A DNA stretch of 5,964 nt from an uncultured Acetobacteraceae bacterium (GCA_937874445.1 CALNAL010000164.1:1-5964); one strand, 5' to 3'. Positions 1-5,952 are shown, counted from the stretch's first letter. Numbers and translations are program-made. Notes: generated from the sequence alone by a model not told the origin.

Positions 1-55
1 GGGCTGCCGAAGGGGCCGCGCGCGAGATCACAGCGATCCCAGCCGGCCACTTATG

Positions 56-80
56 GGGGCTCTCCGTCGCGGACAGCCCC
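56..80. other. Perfect-looking hairpin in the gene-free left end
   Basis: Bases 56-61 (GGGGCT) pair with 75-80 (AGCCCC), and inside them 63-66 (TCCG) pair with 70-73 (CGGA) around a TCG triloop, with a single C-C mismatch at 62/74. No T-run follows on either strand, so it is not a canonical intrinsic terminator. It lies about 170 bases beyond the stop of the Ser/Thr-rich gene and could end that transcript or one entering from the left. The rest of 1-246 shows nothing I can call a gene. Confidence 0.4.
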
Positions 81-246
81 GGGATGTCAAAGCCCCGGAA
101 CGCGGAGGCGCCGGGACACCGAATCGCCAGGCCTGCCCGCGGCCGGCCTGGATGCGACGTTCCGCCTCGCCCGCGACGCGTTGCCGCGCGCCCTGTTTCC
201 GGCGCTCGGCGTTGCCGCGAAGCGATCCCGCCGGAGTGCGACCGGC

Positions 247-537
247 TCAGCTGATCAGGTTGAGCAGCCCGGCCGAGCCGGTGCTGCCGGTACCGCCGGA
301 CGTGCCCGAGGTGTCCTGGTGTGCCTGGGTGGTGGTCTGGGAAACGATGTCCCCGTTGGCATTCTTGACGATGGTGGTCACCGAGCCGTCGGCGTTGGTC
401 ATCGTCGTGGTGGTGGTCTGGCTGCTGCTGTTACTGCTGTTGCTGGCGCTGCTGCTGCTGGCGCTCGAGGTGCTGCCTGCCCCGCTCAGGGAGGACAGCA
501 GGGTCGAAGCCGCACTGACACCGGAAATGCCGCTCAT
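247..537 (-). CDS. Small Ser/Thr-rich low-complexity protein, function unknown
   Basis: This encodes a 96-residue protein that I do not recognise as a characterised family. It starts MSGISGVSAAST, runs through a Ser/Asn tract (residues 22-39), then a Thr run (41-45), a short more complex segment NADGSVTTIVKNANGDIVS (48-66), and a Gly/Ser/Thr tail ending GLLNLIS. It has no convincing signal peptide, membrane helix or cysteine. I chose ATG 537 because AAGGAG (plus-strand 544-549) sits six bases upstream; an in-frame ATG at 552 adds five residues but has no good ribosome site. Small proteins with a similar NADGS..TT style occur as hypotheticals in alphaproteobacteria, from memory. It follows the deacylase gene on the same strand with 57 bases between, so the two may be cotranscribed. 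That it is translated is supported by the ribosome site and the structured middle; its role is unknown. Confidence 0.72.
   Translation of the reverse strand: MSGISGVSAASTLLSSLSGAGSTSSASSSSASNSSNSSSQTTTTTMTNADGSVTTIVKNANGDIVSQTTTQAHQDTSGTSGGTGSTGSAGLLNLIS
419..466. repeat. CTG/CAG-rich trinucleotide tract inside the Ser/Thr gene
   Basis: The plus strand is built largely of CTG, TTG and GCG triplets here, which on the coding (minus) strand gives AGC, AAC and GCC codons for the Ser/Asn/Ala run at about residues 24-39. The repeat is imperfect. Such tracts are prone to slippage, so the length of the Ser run may vary between strains. A change by whole triplets would keep the frame. Confidence 0.6.
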
Positions 538-543
538 CGCTGG

Positions 544-549
544 CTCCTT
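544..549 (-). promoter_or_regulatory. Strong Shine-Dalgarno that decides the start of the Ser/Thr gene
   Basis: On the minus strand this reads AAGGAG, six bases before ATG 537. It lies inside the longer open frame that begins at ATG 552, which supports the downstream start. Confidence 0.7.
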
Positions 550-594
550 CATGTCGCACGGTTCCAGGAATCCCCCCGAAAACTTAGGAATTCC

Positions 595-1134
595 TTAAGC
601 CGCCGGCAGTTCCAGAATCGCCGGCGGATGCCCGTGCCCGGAGAGAAAGCGGACCAGATCGGCCCCGGAGAGGGTGACGGTCGCGGTATTGACCAGCGGA
701 TGCATCAGCACCCGCGCCGCCGCGGCGAGGCGGGAATCCACCACCACCCGCACCCGTCCGGCGGTGTCGTTGACGGCGGCGAGCGGCGTCACCGCCCCGC
801 CCATCACGCCCAGCAGGGTCTCCAGCTCCCCCTCCGGGGCGAAGGAGAGCCGCCGGCTGCCGATCGCCCCCGGCAGCGCCTTGAGGTCCACCCGCATCGC
901 GGCGGGAGCGAACACCAGCCAGAACCGGCGCGCGGCGTCACGCAGGAAGAGGTTCTTCGCCGCCGCGCCCGTCAGGCGGTCCCAGTAGGGACGCGCCGCC
1001 TCCACGGTGGCGATCGGGGGATGCTCCAGGATCTCGAAGGCGATCCCCTCGGACCGCAGCGCGGCGAGCAGGCGCGGGGGCGTCCACGAAGGCGCCACGG
1101 GGGAGAAACCGGCGGAAGGGGGCATGTCCTGCAT
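595..1134 (-). CDS. proX: ProX/YbaK-family Ala-tRNA(Pro) deacylase (prolyl-tRNA synthetase associated domain)
   Basis: This 179-residue protein matches the ProX (PrdX) branch of the YbaK/INS editing superfamily. These are free-standing cytoplasmic enzymes that hydrolyse alanine wrongly attached to tRNA(Pro), acting in trans to prolyl-tRNA synthetase. Family landmarks appear in order: the LEHPPIATVEAA stretch (36-47); AKNLFLRD (59-66), whose K60 corresponds to the lysine essential in YbaK-type enzymes; GGAVTPLAAVND (112-123); and HPLVNTATVTLS (145-156). Length is normal for the family and the domain is complete. The start is ambiguous. ATG 1134 has GGGAGG only two bases upstream, which is tight, while ATG 1125 (three residues shorter) has the same site about eleven bases away. 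Either start leaves the domain intact. It is divergent from the transporter gene on the right. Function is assigned from motifs only; relatives differ in which mischarged tRNA they clear. Confidence 0.9.
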   Translation of the reverse strand: MQDMPPSAGFSPVAPSWTPPRLLAALRSEGIAFEILEHPPIATVEAARPYWDRLTGAAAKNLFLRDAARRFWLVFAPAAMRVDLKALPGAIGSRRLSFAPEGELETLLGVMGGAVTPLAAVNDTAGRVRVVVDSRLAAAARVLMHPLVNTATVTLSGADLVRFLSGHGHPPAILELPAA

Positions 1135-1181
1135 GACCTCCCTACCTAGGCCGCCTCCCCATCGCGAACAACCCGGGACGG

Positions 1182-1316
1182 CAAGGTGTTCTTCTTGCGA
1201 GCAAGAAGAACCAAGAAAGCTTTATCCGTTAAGGGCTCCGCGCCCGTGTCAGTCGCGGAGCCCAACGGACAAAGTCCTTTTTGCTTCTTTTTCCGGAAGG
1301 CAAAAAGAAGACCTTA
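1182..1316. repeat. Composite intergenic repeat of three consecutive inverted repeats
   Basis: Three stem-forming units lie end to end. The first pairs 1188-1198 with 1201-1211 (11 bp, perfect, two bases between). The second is a long stem, 1220-1230 with 1264-1274 (10 of 11 pairs) continuing, after a two-base bulge, into 1233-1242 with 1254-1263 (10 bp, perfect), around an 11-base loop. The third pairs 1284-1294 with 1299-1310 (11 bp, one bulged C at 1301) around a GGAA loop. A competing pairing of 1277-1284 with 1300-1307 (8 bp, perfect) overlaps the third. AT-rich arms stand out against GC-rich surroundings. It resembles, from memory, dispersed intergenic elements of acetic acid bacteria, but I cannot check copy number. 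It lies between two divergent genes and could act as a bidirectional transcription barrier or an RNA-processing element. Confidence 0.7.
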
Positions 1317-1404
1317 ACCTCCCCTTCCTCCCCGCCGTCCGACACGCTTCCGACACGCTTGCCGCCCTCGCCGGGGTCTGCGAGAACGGCGGCCCTCGCC
1401 GGAT

Positions 1405-1408
1405 GGAG
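1405..1408 (+). promoter_or_regulatory. Shine-Dalgarno that decides the transporter start
   Basis: GGAG lies seven bases before the in-frame GTG at 1416. No in-frame ATG lies near the first membrane helix. The other candidates, TTG 1281 (inside the repeat) and TTG 1470 (within the first helix), lack comparable support. Confidence 0.6.
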
Positions 1409-1415
1409 TCGTCGC

Positions 1416-2333
1416 GTGCCCTTCTCTCCCTTTCCGTCCCGCCCTGCCTCGCGCCTGCGCGGCGGGACGTTGGGAATCCTGCTCACCCTGGTCTCCTGCC
1501 TGCTGTTCGCCGCCGGCAACGCGGTGTCCAAGTCGGTGCTGCAGTCGGTGCCGATGTTCGAGGTGCTGTGCCTGCGCGCGGTGCTGACGGTGCTGCTGCT
1601 GGCCCCGCTGATCCACCGCAGCGACCTCAGGCGGGCACGGGCGGCGGGCAGCCTGTGGCTGCACGGGCTGCGGGTGGGCTGCTCGTCGTGCGAGGTGTGC
1701 TGCTACTACACCGGCGTCATGCTGCTGCCGCTGGCCGATGTCTCGGCGATCTATCTGGCCTCCTCGATCTACGTCACGGCGATGTCGGCGGTGTTTCTGC
1801 ACGAGGCGGTGGACTGGCGGCACTGGGTGGCGGTGGGCGTGGGGTTCGTGGGCGTGCTGGTGGCCCTCGCGCCCGGGGCCGGCAGCGTCCCCGGAAGCTT
1901 CGGGAGCTTCGGCCCCTCCGCGCTGATCGTCGTGCTGGGCAGCGTGATCTACGCCATCTCGCTGGTGGCCACGCGGCGCCTGCGCGGGGCGCCCAATCTC
2001 GTGCTGGTGATCTCCCAGACCGCCGGACTCGCCGTGGTCACGGCCGTCACCCTGCCCGGATGGCAGCCGATCGGGGTGGGCGAGGCCGGCATGGTGGCGC
2101 TGGCCGGGCTGTTCTCGCTGGCCGGCTACCTGACCATGAACCGCGGCCTGCAGGTGGCGATGGCCTCGGTGGTGGCCCCCTTCAACTACAGCGCCATCGT
2201 CTGGGCGGCGATGTTCGGCTTCCTGATCTTCGGCGAGGTGCCGGGCGCCTCGGTTCTGCTGGGGGCCGCGATCATCATCGGCGCGGGGTTGTTCCTCGCG
2301 CTCTGCGAGCAGCGCTCCGCACGCGGCGCTTGA
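1416..2333 (+). CDS. DMT-superfamily transporter with two EamA domains
   Basis: From GTG 1416 this gives 305 residues, normal for ten-helix drug/metabolite transporters of the inner membrane. It has two EamA repeats. The first runs from about 19 to 152: helix 1 near 19-37, the LCLRAVLTVLLLAPL segment at 51-65, the LPLADVSAIYL motif at 104-114, and the HEAVDWRHWVAVGVGFVGV end at 129-147. The second runs from about 169 to 296 and ends with NYSAIVWAAMFGFLIFGE (257-274) and a last helix at 279-296. Substrates of this family range over amino acids, metabolites and nucleotide-sugar-like compounds, and nothing here fixes one. An unusual CSSCEVCC cluster (residues 89-96) sits at the start of the third helix. 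The open frame continues upstream to TTG 1281 inside the repeat, but that extension is low-complexity Pro/Ser sequence and probably not translated. The enolase follows after 112 bases on the same strand; cotranscription is possible but unproven. Confidence 0.88.
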   Translation: MPFSPFPSRPASRLRGGTLGILLTLVSCLLFAAGNAVSKSVLQSVPMFEVLCLRAVLTVLLLAPLIHRSDLRRARAAGSLWLHGLRVGCSSCEVCCYYTGVMLLPLADVSAIYLASSIYVTAMSAVFLHEAVDWRHWVAVGVGFVGVLVALAPGAGSVPGSFGSFGPSALIVVLGSVIYAISLVATRRLRGAPNLVLVISQTAGLAVVTAVTLPGWQPIGVGEAGMVALAGLFSLAGYLTMNRGLQVAMASVVAPFNYSAIVWAAMFGFLIFGEVPGASVLLGAAIIIGAGLFLALCEQRSARGA

Positions 2334-2445
2334 CTCTCCCTGCGCGCGGTCGCTCGAATCAGGCGTCCGCCGGACTGGCCGTGGCCGGGCGCATGCCCCG
2401 ACGCGCCTGCCCGCAACCGGCCGGCGCAACGAGGGAGACACGGTC

Positions 2446-3720
2446 ATGAAGCAACGCATCAGCAGCGTCGACGCCATGGAGATCTTCGATTCCCGCGGCC
2501 AGCCGACGGTCCGGGTGTGGATTTCGCTCGATGATGGCACCCACGCCACCGCCTCGGTGCCCTCCGGGGCCTCCACCGGCGAGAACGAGGCGCTGGAGCT
2601 GCGCGACGGCGACAAGAAGCGCTTCGGCGGCAAGGGCGTGCTCAAGGCGGTGGCACACCTGCGCGAGACCATCGCGCCCGCGCTGATCGGCCTCGACCCC
2701 TCGCGCCAGGCGGAAATCGACGCACTGCTGATCGACCTCGACGGCACCCAGGGCAAGTCCAAGCTCGGCGCCAACGCCATCCTCGGAGCCTCGATGGCGG
2801 TCGCCCGGGTGGCGGCCAAGGCGGCCAAGGTGCCGCTCTACGCCTATCTCGGCGGCCCCTCGGCGGCGCGCCTGCCGGTGCCGATGATGAACGTCATCAA
2901 CGGCGGCAAGCACGCCGACAACTCGCTGGACTTCCAGGAATTCATGCTGGTGCCGCACGGGGCGTCGAGCTTCCGCGAGGCGATGCGCTACGGCGCGGAG
3001 ACCTACCAGGCGCTGAAGGGCGTGCTGAAGAAGCGGGGGCTGGCCACCGGCGTGGGCGACGAGGGCGGGTTCGCCCCCAGCCTTTCGGGCAACGAGGCGG
3101 CCTGCGAGCTGATCGTCGAGGCGATCGAGACGGCCGGCTTCAAGCCCGGCACCCAGGTGGCCATCGCGCTCGACCCGGCGGCCAGCTCGTTTGCGGTCAA
3201 GGACGGCTACGAACTCGCCAAGTCCAAGGGCGGGCACAAGACCTCCGAGCAGATGACCGCCCTCTACAAGAAATGGATCGGCGCCTACCCGATCGTCTCC
3301 ATCGAGGACGGCCTGGCCGAGAACGACTGGGCGGGCTTCACGCGCCACACCAAGGCGCTGGGCGAACGGATCCAGGTGGTCGGCGACGATCTCTACGTGA
3401 CGAACGTCGAGTTCGTCCGCCGCGGCATCGCCGAGCACGCGACCAACGCGGTGCTGATCAAGCTCAACCAGATCGGCACCGTCACCGAGACCATCCGCAC
3501 CATCGAGCTGTGCCGCGCCGCCGGCTGGCGCTACGTGGTGTCGCATCGCTCCGGCGAAACCGAGGACACCTTCATCTCCGACTTCGCGGTGGCGATGGGC
3601 GGCGGGCAGATCAAGACCGGCGCCCCGTGCCGCTCGGAGCGGGTGGCCAAATACAACCGCCTGCTCGAGATCGAATACGCCCTCGGCAAGGCAGCCATCT
3701 ACGCCAGCCCGTTCGTCTAG
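2446..3720 (+). CDS. eno: Enolase (phosphopyruvate hydratase), complete, divergent type
   Basis: This 424-residue cytoplasmic enzyme interconverts 2-phosphoglycerate and phosphoenolpyruvate in lower glycolysis and gluconeogenesis. Length is close to the roughly 430 typical of bacteria. Visible features in order: DSRGQPTV (15-22); the substrate-loop PSGASTGE and ALELRDGD region; H156 in GGKHADN; E165 in QEFM; E206 in GDEGG; Mg ligands D243, E287 (SIEDG) and D314 (VGDDL); catalytic K339 inside the signature LIKLNQIGTVTE; H370 in SHRSGETED; and K390 in QIKTG. These align at a constant offset of three with E. coli H159, E168, E209, D246, E290, D317, K342 and K393, so it should be active. ATG 2446 is preceded by GAGGGAGA at suitable spacing. 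Odd points: wording such as PTVRVWISLDDG, ALDPAASSF and GAPCRSERVAKYN departs from the usual alphaproteobacterial enolase, and ftsB or pdhA is not next to it. It may be a second copy. Confidence 0.96.
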   Translation: MKQRISSVDAMEIFDSRGQPTVRVWISLDDGTHATASVPSGASTGENEALELRDGDKKRFGGKGVLKAVAHLRETIAPALIGLDPSRQAEIDALLIDLDGTQGKSKLGANAILGASMAVARVAAKAAKVPLYAYLGGPSAARLPVPMMNVINGGKHADNSLDFQEFMLVPHGASSFREAMRYGAETYQALKGVLKKRGLATGVGDEGGFAPSLSGNEAACELIVEAIETAGFKPGTQVAIALDPAASSFAVKDGYELAKSKGGHKTSEQMTALYKKWIGAYPIVSIEDGLAENDWAGFTRHTKALGERIQVVGDDLYVTNVEFVRRGIAEHATNAVLIKLNQIGTVTETIRTIELCRAAGWRYVVSHRSGETEDTFISDFAVAMGGGQIKTGAPCRSERVAKYNRLLEIEYALGKAAIYASPFV

Positions 3721-3727
3721 CCTGTCT

Positions 3728-3771
3728 GGAATCTGTCCGCGTTTTCCCGGCTCAAACCGCGGACAGATTCC
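3728..3771. terminator. Likely bidirectional stem-loop between convergent genes
   Basis: Bases 3728-3741 (GGAATCTGTCCGCG) and 3758-3771 are a perfect 14-bp inverted repeat with a 16-base spacer. It fills the 54-base gap between the enolase stop (3720) and the stop of the lipoprotein gene (3775), where a shared terminator is expected. No T-run follows on either strand, so it is not a textbook intrinsic terminator; it may rely on stem strength or protect 3' ends. Confidence 0.65.
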
Positions 3772-3774
3772 CCT

Positions 3775-4053
3775 TCATGGCGTGGGCGGCTGGCCGGCGG
3801 GAGGCGGGGCGAGGCAGCGTCCGTCGCGGAAGAGAGCCCACTCCTCGCACGTCCGTCCGTCCGGCAGGCGGCAATAGCCGACCTCGCCGGCGGCGGTGCG
3901 CAGGCCCGTCAGCTGCCCTCCCCGGCGCACGCAGGCCACGGCGGCCGGGTTGGCGAGCTGCGCGCCGGAGGAAGGCGCGTGGGCGGCGGGAGCTTCGGCG
4001 CAGGCGGCCAGCGACAGGACCAGCGTCAGAGCGATCCGGCGACAGGGCGGCAT
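3775..4053 (-). CDS. DUF333-family small lipoprotein
   Basis: This 92-residue protein has a positive N-terminus (RR at 5-6), a short hydrophobic stretch (7-17) and a lipobox LAAC with the acylated Cys at 18. Alanine at the +2 position predicts outer-membrane sorting under the E. coli Lol rule. The mature part carries the DUF333 pattern: NPAAVACVRRGGQL (35-48), then GEVGYCRLPDGRTCEEWALFRDGRC (two stretches, 56-66 and 67-80). Cysteines 41, 61, 69 and 80 could form two disulfides in the periplasm. DUF333 proteins are often labelled putative hemolysin, a name without strong experimental basis. ATG 4053 has GGGGAG six bases upstream. It follows the MipA/OmpV gene by 30 bases on the same strand and is probably cotranscribed. 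Molecular function is unknown. Confidence 0.85.
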   Translation of the reverse strand: MPPCRRIALTLVLSLAACAEAPAAHAPSSGAQLANPAAVACVRRGGQLTGLRTAAGEVGYCRLPDGRTCEEWALFRDGRCLAPPPAGQPPTP

Positions 4054-4083
4054 CGGCGTCTCCCCGGAAAATCGAAGCGGATC

Positions 4084-5001
4084 TCAGAACATGTAGTTCA
4101 TGCTCAGCCCGGCACTCACGCCGGTCTTGGCCTGGGTGATGGGGCTGCGCGCGGCGCTGCCCACCAGCCGCGTCAAGGCCGCCTGGCCGGAGACGAACCA
4201 ATGGTCGGTGAAGAAGTAGTTGGCGCTCAGCCCGAAGCCCACCGACTTGAAGCCGCCCGAGGCGTTGAAGCGCCGCAGCCCGGAGCGCCGCGACTGGGCG
4301 ACCCCCACGCCGAAATAGCGCTGCATGTAGGTATCGTCGGCCAGGGTCGTGCTGGGGCCCGCGAACCACTGGAACGTCTGGCTGCTGCCGGGCAGGGGCA
4401 TGTAGGCGCCGAGGTCGCCGATCCAGCCGTTGGTGGCGCCGAGCTGGCGGCGCACGTTCGCCCGCAGCACCACCGGGAAGTCCCGCGACAGCACCACGTC
4501 GCCGAACACCTTGGCCTCGGGCGCGAAATTGACGTTGCCCAGGCCGTTGAGGTGCACGCGGTCGGCGGATTCCTTGCGGCCGAGATCGTAGGAGATCGCG
4601 ACGCCGGCGCGGTACATCTTCTCGTGGATCAGGTTGATGCCGAGCCCCTCGCCCAGCGAGGCGAAGGCGATGTCGCGGTAGCGCATATCGAAGGACACGC
4701 CCGGTTCGATATGGGTGCGCGCCGAGCCGTCGTAGAGCGGCTGGGCGGCCATCGCCCCGCCCGCCACCACCTGCCAGCGCGGGATTTCCGGCATGAAGAT
4801 CCCGCGCAGCATCTCGCCGCCGTTGTACTGCCACTCGGCGAGCGGCGAGGGGGTCTGGGCCCGCGCGACGGGCATGGCCGCCAGCAGGGCCAGTCCCGCG
4901 ATCCCTCCCCTCGCCAGCCCGTACCACACGCGGCCGGCCGCGGCCTCGCCGCGTGCCTCCCGCTCCCGGAACCGGCGTCTTTGCCAAGGAAGCATTTTCA
5001 T
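4084..5001 (-). CDS. MipA/OmpV-family outer-membrane beta-barrel protein
   Basis: From ATG 5001 this is 305 residues. A basic N-terminal region (about 30 residues, rich in Arg) precedes a hydrophobic stretch and a signal-peptidase-like ARA|QTPSP site after residue 48, so the signal peptide is longer than usual. The mature part shows alternating beta-strand character with Gly/aromatic richness and ends NYMF, the terminal Phe typical of proteins inserted by BAM. The family includes E. coli MipA, which links the lytic transglycosylase MltA to PBP1B, and Vibrio OmpV; roles elsewhere vary, so calling it a murein-synthesis scaffold would be over-reading. GGAG lies 11 bases before ATG 5001. Starts at 5055 (18 residues longer, reaching close to the DeoR stop) and 4995 are possible. 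It sits 67 bases after the DeoR gene and 30 before the lipoprotein gene, all on one strand, suggesting a single unit. Confidence 0.87.
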   Translation of the reverse strand: MKMLPWQRRRFREREARGEAAAGRVWYGLARGGIAGLALLAAMPVARAQTPSPLAEWQYNGGEMLRGIFMPEIPRWQVVAGGAMAAQPLYDGSARTHIEPGVSFDMRYRDIAFASLGEGLGINLIHEKMYRAGVAISYDLGRKESADRVHLNGLGNVNFAPEAKVFGDVVLSRDFPVVLRANVRRQLGATNGWIGDLGAYMPLPGSSQTFQWFAGPSTTLADDTYMQRYFGVGVAQSRRSGLRRFNASGGFKSVGFGLSANYFFTDHWFVSGQAALTRLVGSAARSPITQAKTGVSAGLSMNYMF

Positions 5002-5068
5002 GGAGTCGGTTTCTCCCACCCCGCCCCGCTCCTGTCCAGCCCCGACGGTGGGCAACAGGCCCTCCCCG

Positions 5069-5830
5069 TCACGGCGCCACGATCACCCGCGATTTGTTCG
5101 CGGCGAGGCATTCCAGGTAGTCGGATGGCAGATTGTCCTCCGTGATGATGGTATCGATGCCGTCGAACGGACAGTACGTGAAAAGGGATATCACGCCTAT
5201 TTTCTGACTGTCCGCCATGATGAAGCTTCTCTGGCAATGCTCGACGGCCGTTTTTTTAATTTCCACCTCGCTCGATTGGGAATTCGTCACGCCGTTCTTG
5301 ATGGAAATGCCGGTCGTTCCCATGAATGATTTGTTGATATTGTGCCGCAGAAGAATTTTCGCGGCATATCCGCCCGTGAAGGAATAGCTGTGCCGGCTCA
5401 GCGTGCCGGACAGGGTGATCACCTCGATATTCTCGAAGGGGATCGCCTTGACGATGACATTGACGTTGTTGGTCAGGATGGTGACGTGCCGGCCATCCCC
5501 CAGGAAATCGACCATGCCCATCGGGGTCGATCCGGAATCGATGTAGATGATGTCCCCATCGTCGACGAGGCCGGCGGCGGCGCGGGCGATCTTGCGCTTG
5601 GCCTCGCGGTTGATGATGTCGCGGGTCTCGTAGGGGGTGATGAGCTGGCGAGGGGGCTGGGCCGCCACGCCGCCATAGGATTTCTGGATGAGTCCCTGCC
5701 CGTCCAGGATCTCGAGATCCCGCCGCAACGTGCTCAGGGAAACGCCGAAATGTGTGCATAACTCCTGCAGGGACGCGAACTTCTTCTCGAAGATGTACTC
5801 CTGCAACGCATTGATCCGCTGCGAGCGCAT
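5069..5830 (-). CDS. DeoR/GlpR-family transcriptional regulator
   Basis: This 253-residue protein has normal DeoR-family length and layout. An N-terminal winged helix-turn-helix spans about residues 5-55, with FASLQELCTHFGVSLSTLRRDLEIL holding the two DNA-contact helices (positions 18-32 and 33-42). A C-terminal sensor domain of the sugar-phosphate-isomerase-like fold covers about 75-235, with DSGST (98-102), LTNNVNV (119-125), GTLSRHSYSF (142-151), KSFMGTTGI (167-175) and MADSQKIG (205-212). Such regulators usually repress sugar or polyol genes and are released by a phosphorylated sugar. The family's usual RxHGG wing end is KSYGG here, and the usual GADG-like motif is GTTG, so the effector may differ. 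GGGGGAGAGG ends five bases before ATG 5830. The gene is visibly more AT-rich around 5150-5350 than its neighbours. It likely controls itself and the downstream MipA/OmpV and DUF333 genes, by position only. Confidence 0.92.
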   Translation of the reverse strand: MRSQRINALQEYIFEKKFASLQELCTHFGVSLSTLRRDLEILDGQGLIQKSYGGVAAQPPRQLITPYETRDIINREAKRKIARAAAGLVDDGDIIYIDSGSTPMGMVDFLGDGRHVTILTNNVNVIVKAIPFENIEVITLSGTLSRHSYSFTGGYAAKILLRHNINKSFMGTTGISIKNGVTNSQSSEVEIKKTAVEHCQRSFIMADSQKIGVISLFTYCPFDGIDTIITEDNLPSDYLECLAANKSRVIVAP

Positions 5831-5911
5831 GGCAGCCTCTCCCCCGGAAAAACGTCGCGCCTGACGCGCGGGCCCCCTCGCCGCCCGGCCGGCTGCCGCT
5901 GGCCCTCTCTT

Positions 5912-5943
5912 CCGGTCCCCCTCTTCCGAACGCGGGAGACCGG
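5912..5943. promoter_or_regulatory. Inverted repeat in the DeoR leader, possible operator or hairpin
   Basis: CCGGTC (5912-5917) pairs with GACCGG (5938-5943), and 5918-5920 can pair with 5934-5936 across a one-base bulge. A direct repeat CTCTTCCG occurs at 5907-5914 and 5921-5928, 14 bases apart. Both lie 75-115 bases upstream of the regulator's start codon. An autoregulatory operator is plausible, but in GC-rich DNA short repeats like these arise by chance. Confidence 0.3.
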
Positions 5944-5952
5944 TCTTTGGCG

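Noticed and set aside
3..254. Plus-strand open frame entering from the left edge with no stop until 252-254, possible 3' end of another gene.
   Set aside because: Its later part is Arg/Pro-rich noise typical of open frames in GC-rich DNA, it has no recognisable domain and it runs into the end of the Ser/Thr gene. The missing left part prevents a firm decision.
586..595. Ten-base palindrome AGGAATTCCT touching the deacylase stop codon.
   Set aside because: Short, does not extend, and has no T-run or partner site; probably chance.
1281..1415. N-terminal extension of the transporter from TTG 1281, adding 45 residues.
   Set aside because: It starts inside the inverted-repeat element, is low-complexity, and GTG 1416 has a well-spaced ribosome site and gives the normal family length.
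1314..2828. Long minus-strand open frame opposite the transporter and the start of the enolase.
   Set aside because: Composition is His/Arg/Gln-rich and low-complexity, a mirror of strongly G/C-ending codons in two clearly real genes.
2359..3546. Long minus-strand open frame opposite the enolase.
   Set aside because: It overlaps a certain enolase almost completely and has no motifs; a complementary-strand artefact of high GC.
3979..5145. Plus-strand open frame of about 390 codons over the MipA/OmpV gene.
   Set aside because: Arg/Gly/His-rich artefact; the minus strand has a signal peptide, family character and terminal Phe.
5855..5870. Short CGCGC/GCGCG inverted repeat just upstream of the regulator's ribosome site.
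   Set aside because: Five-base GC arms are expected by chance in this composition.
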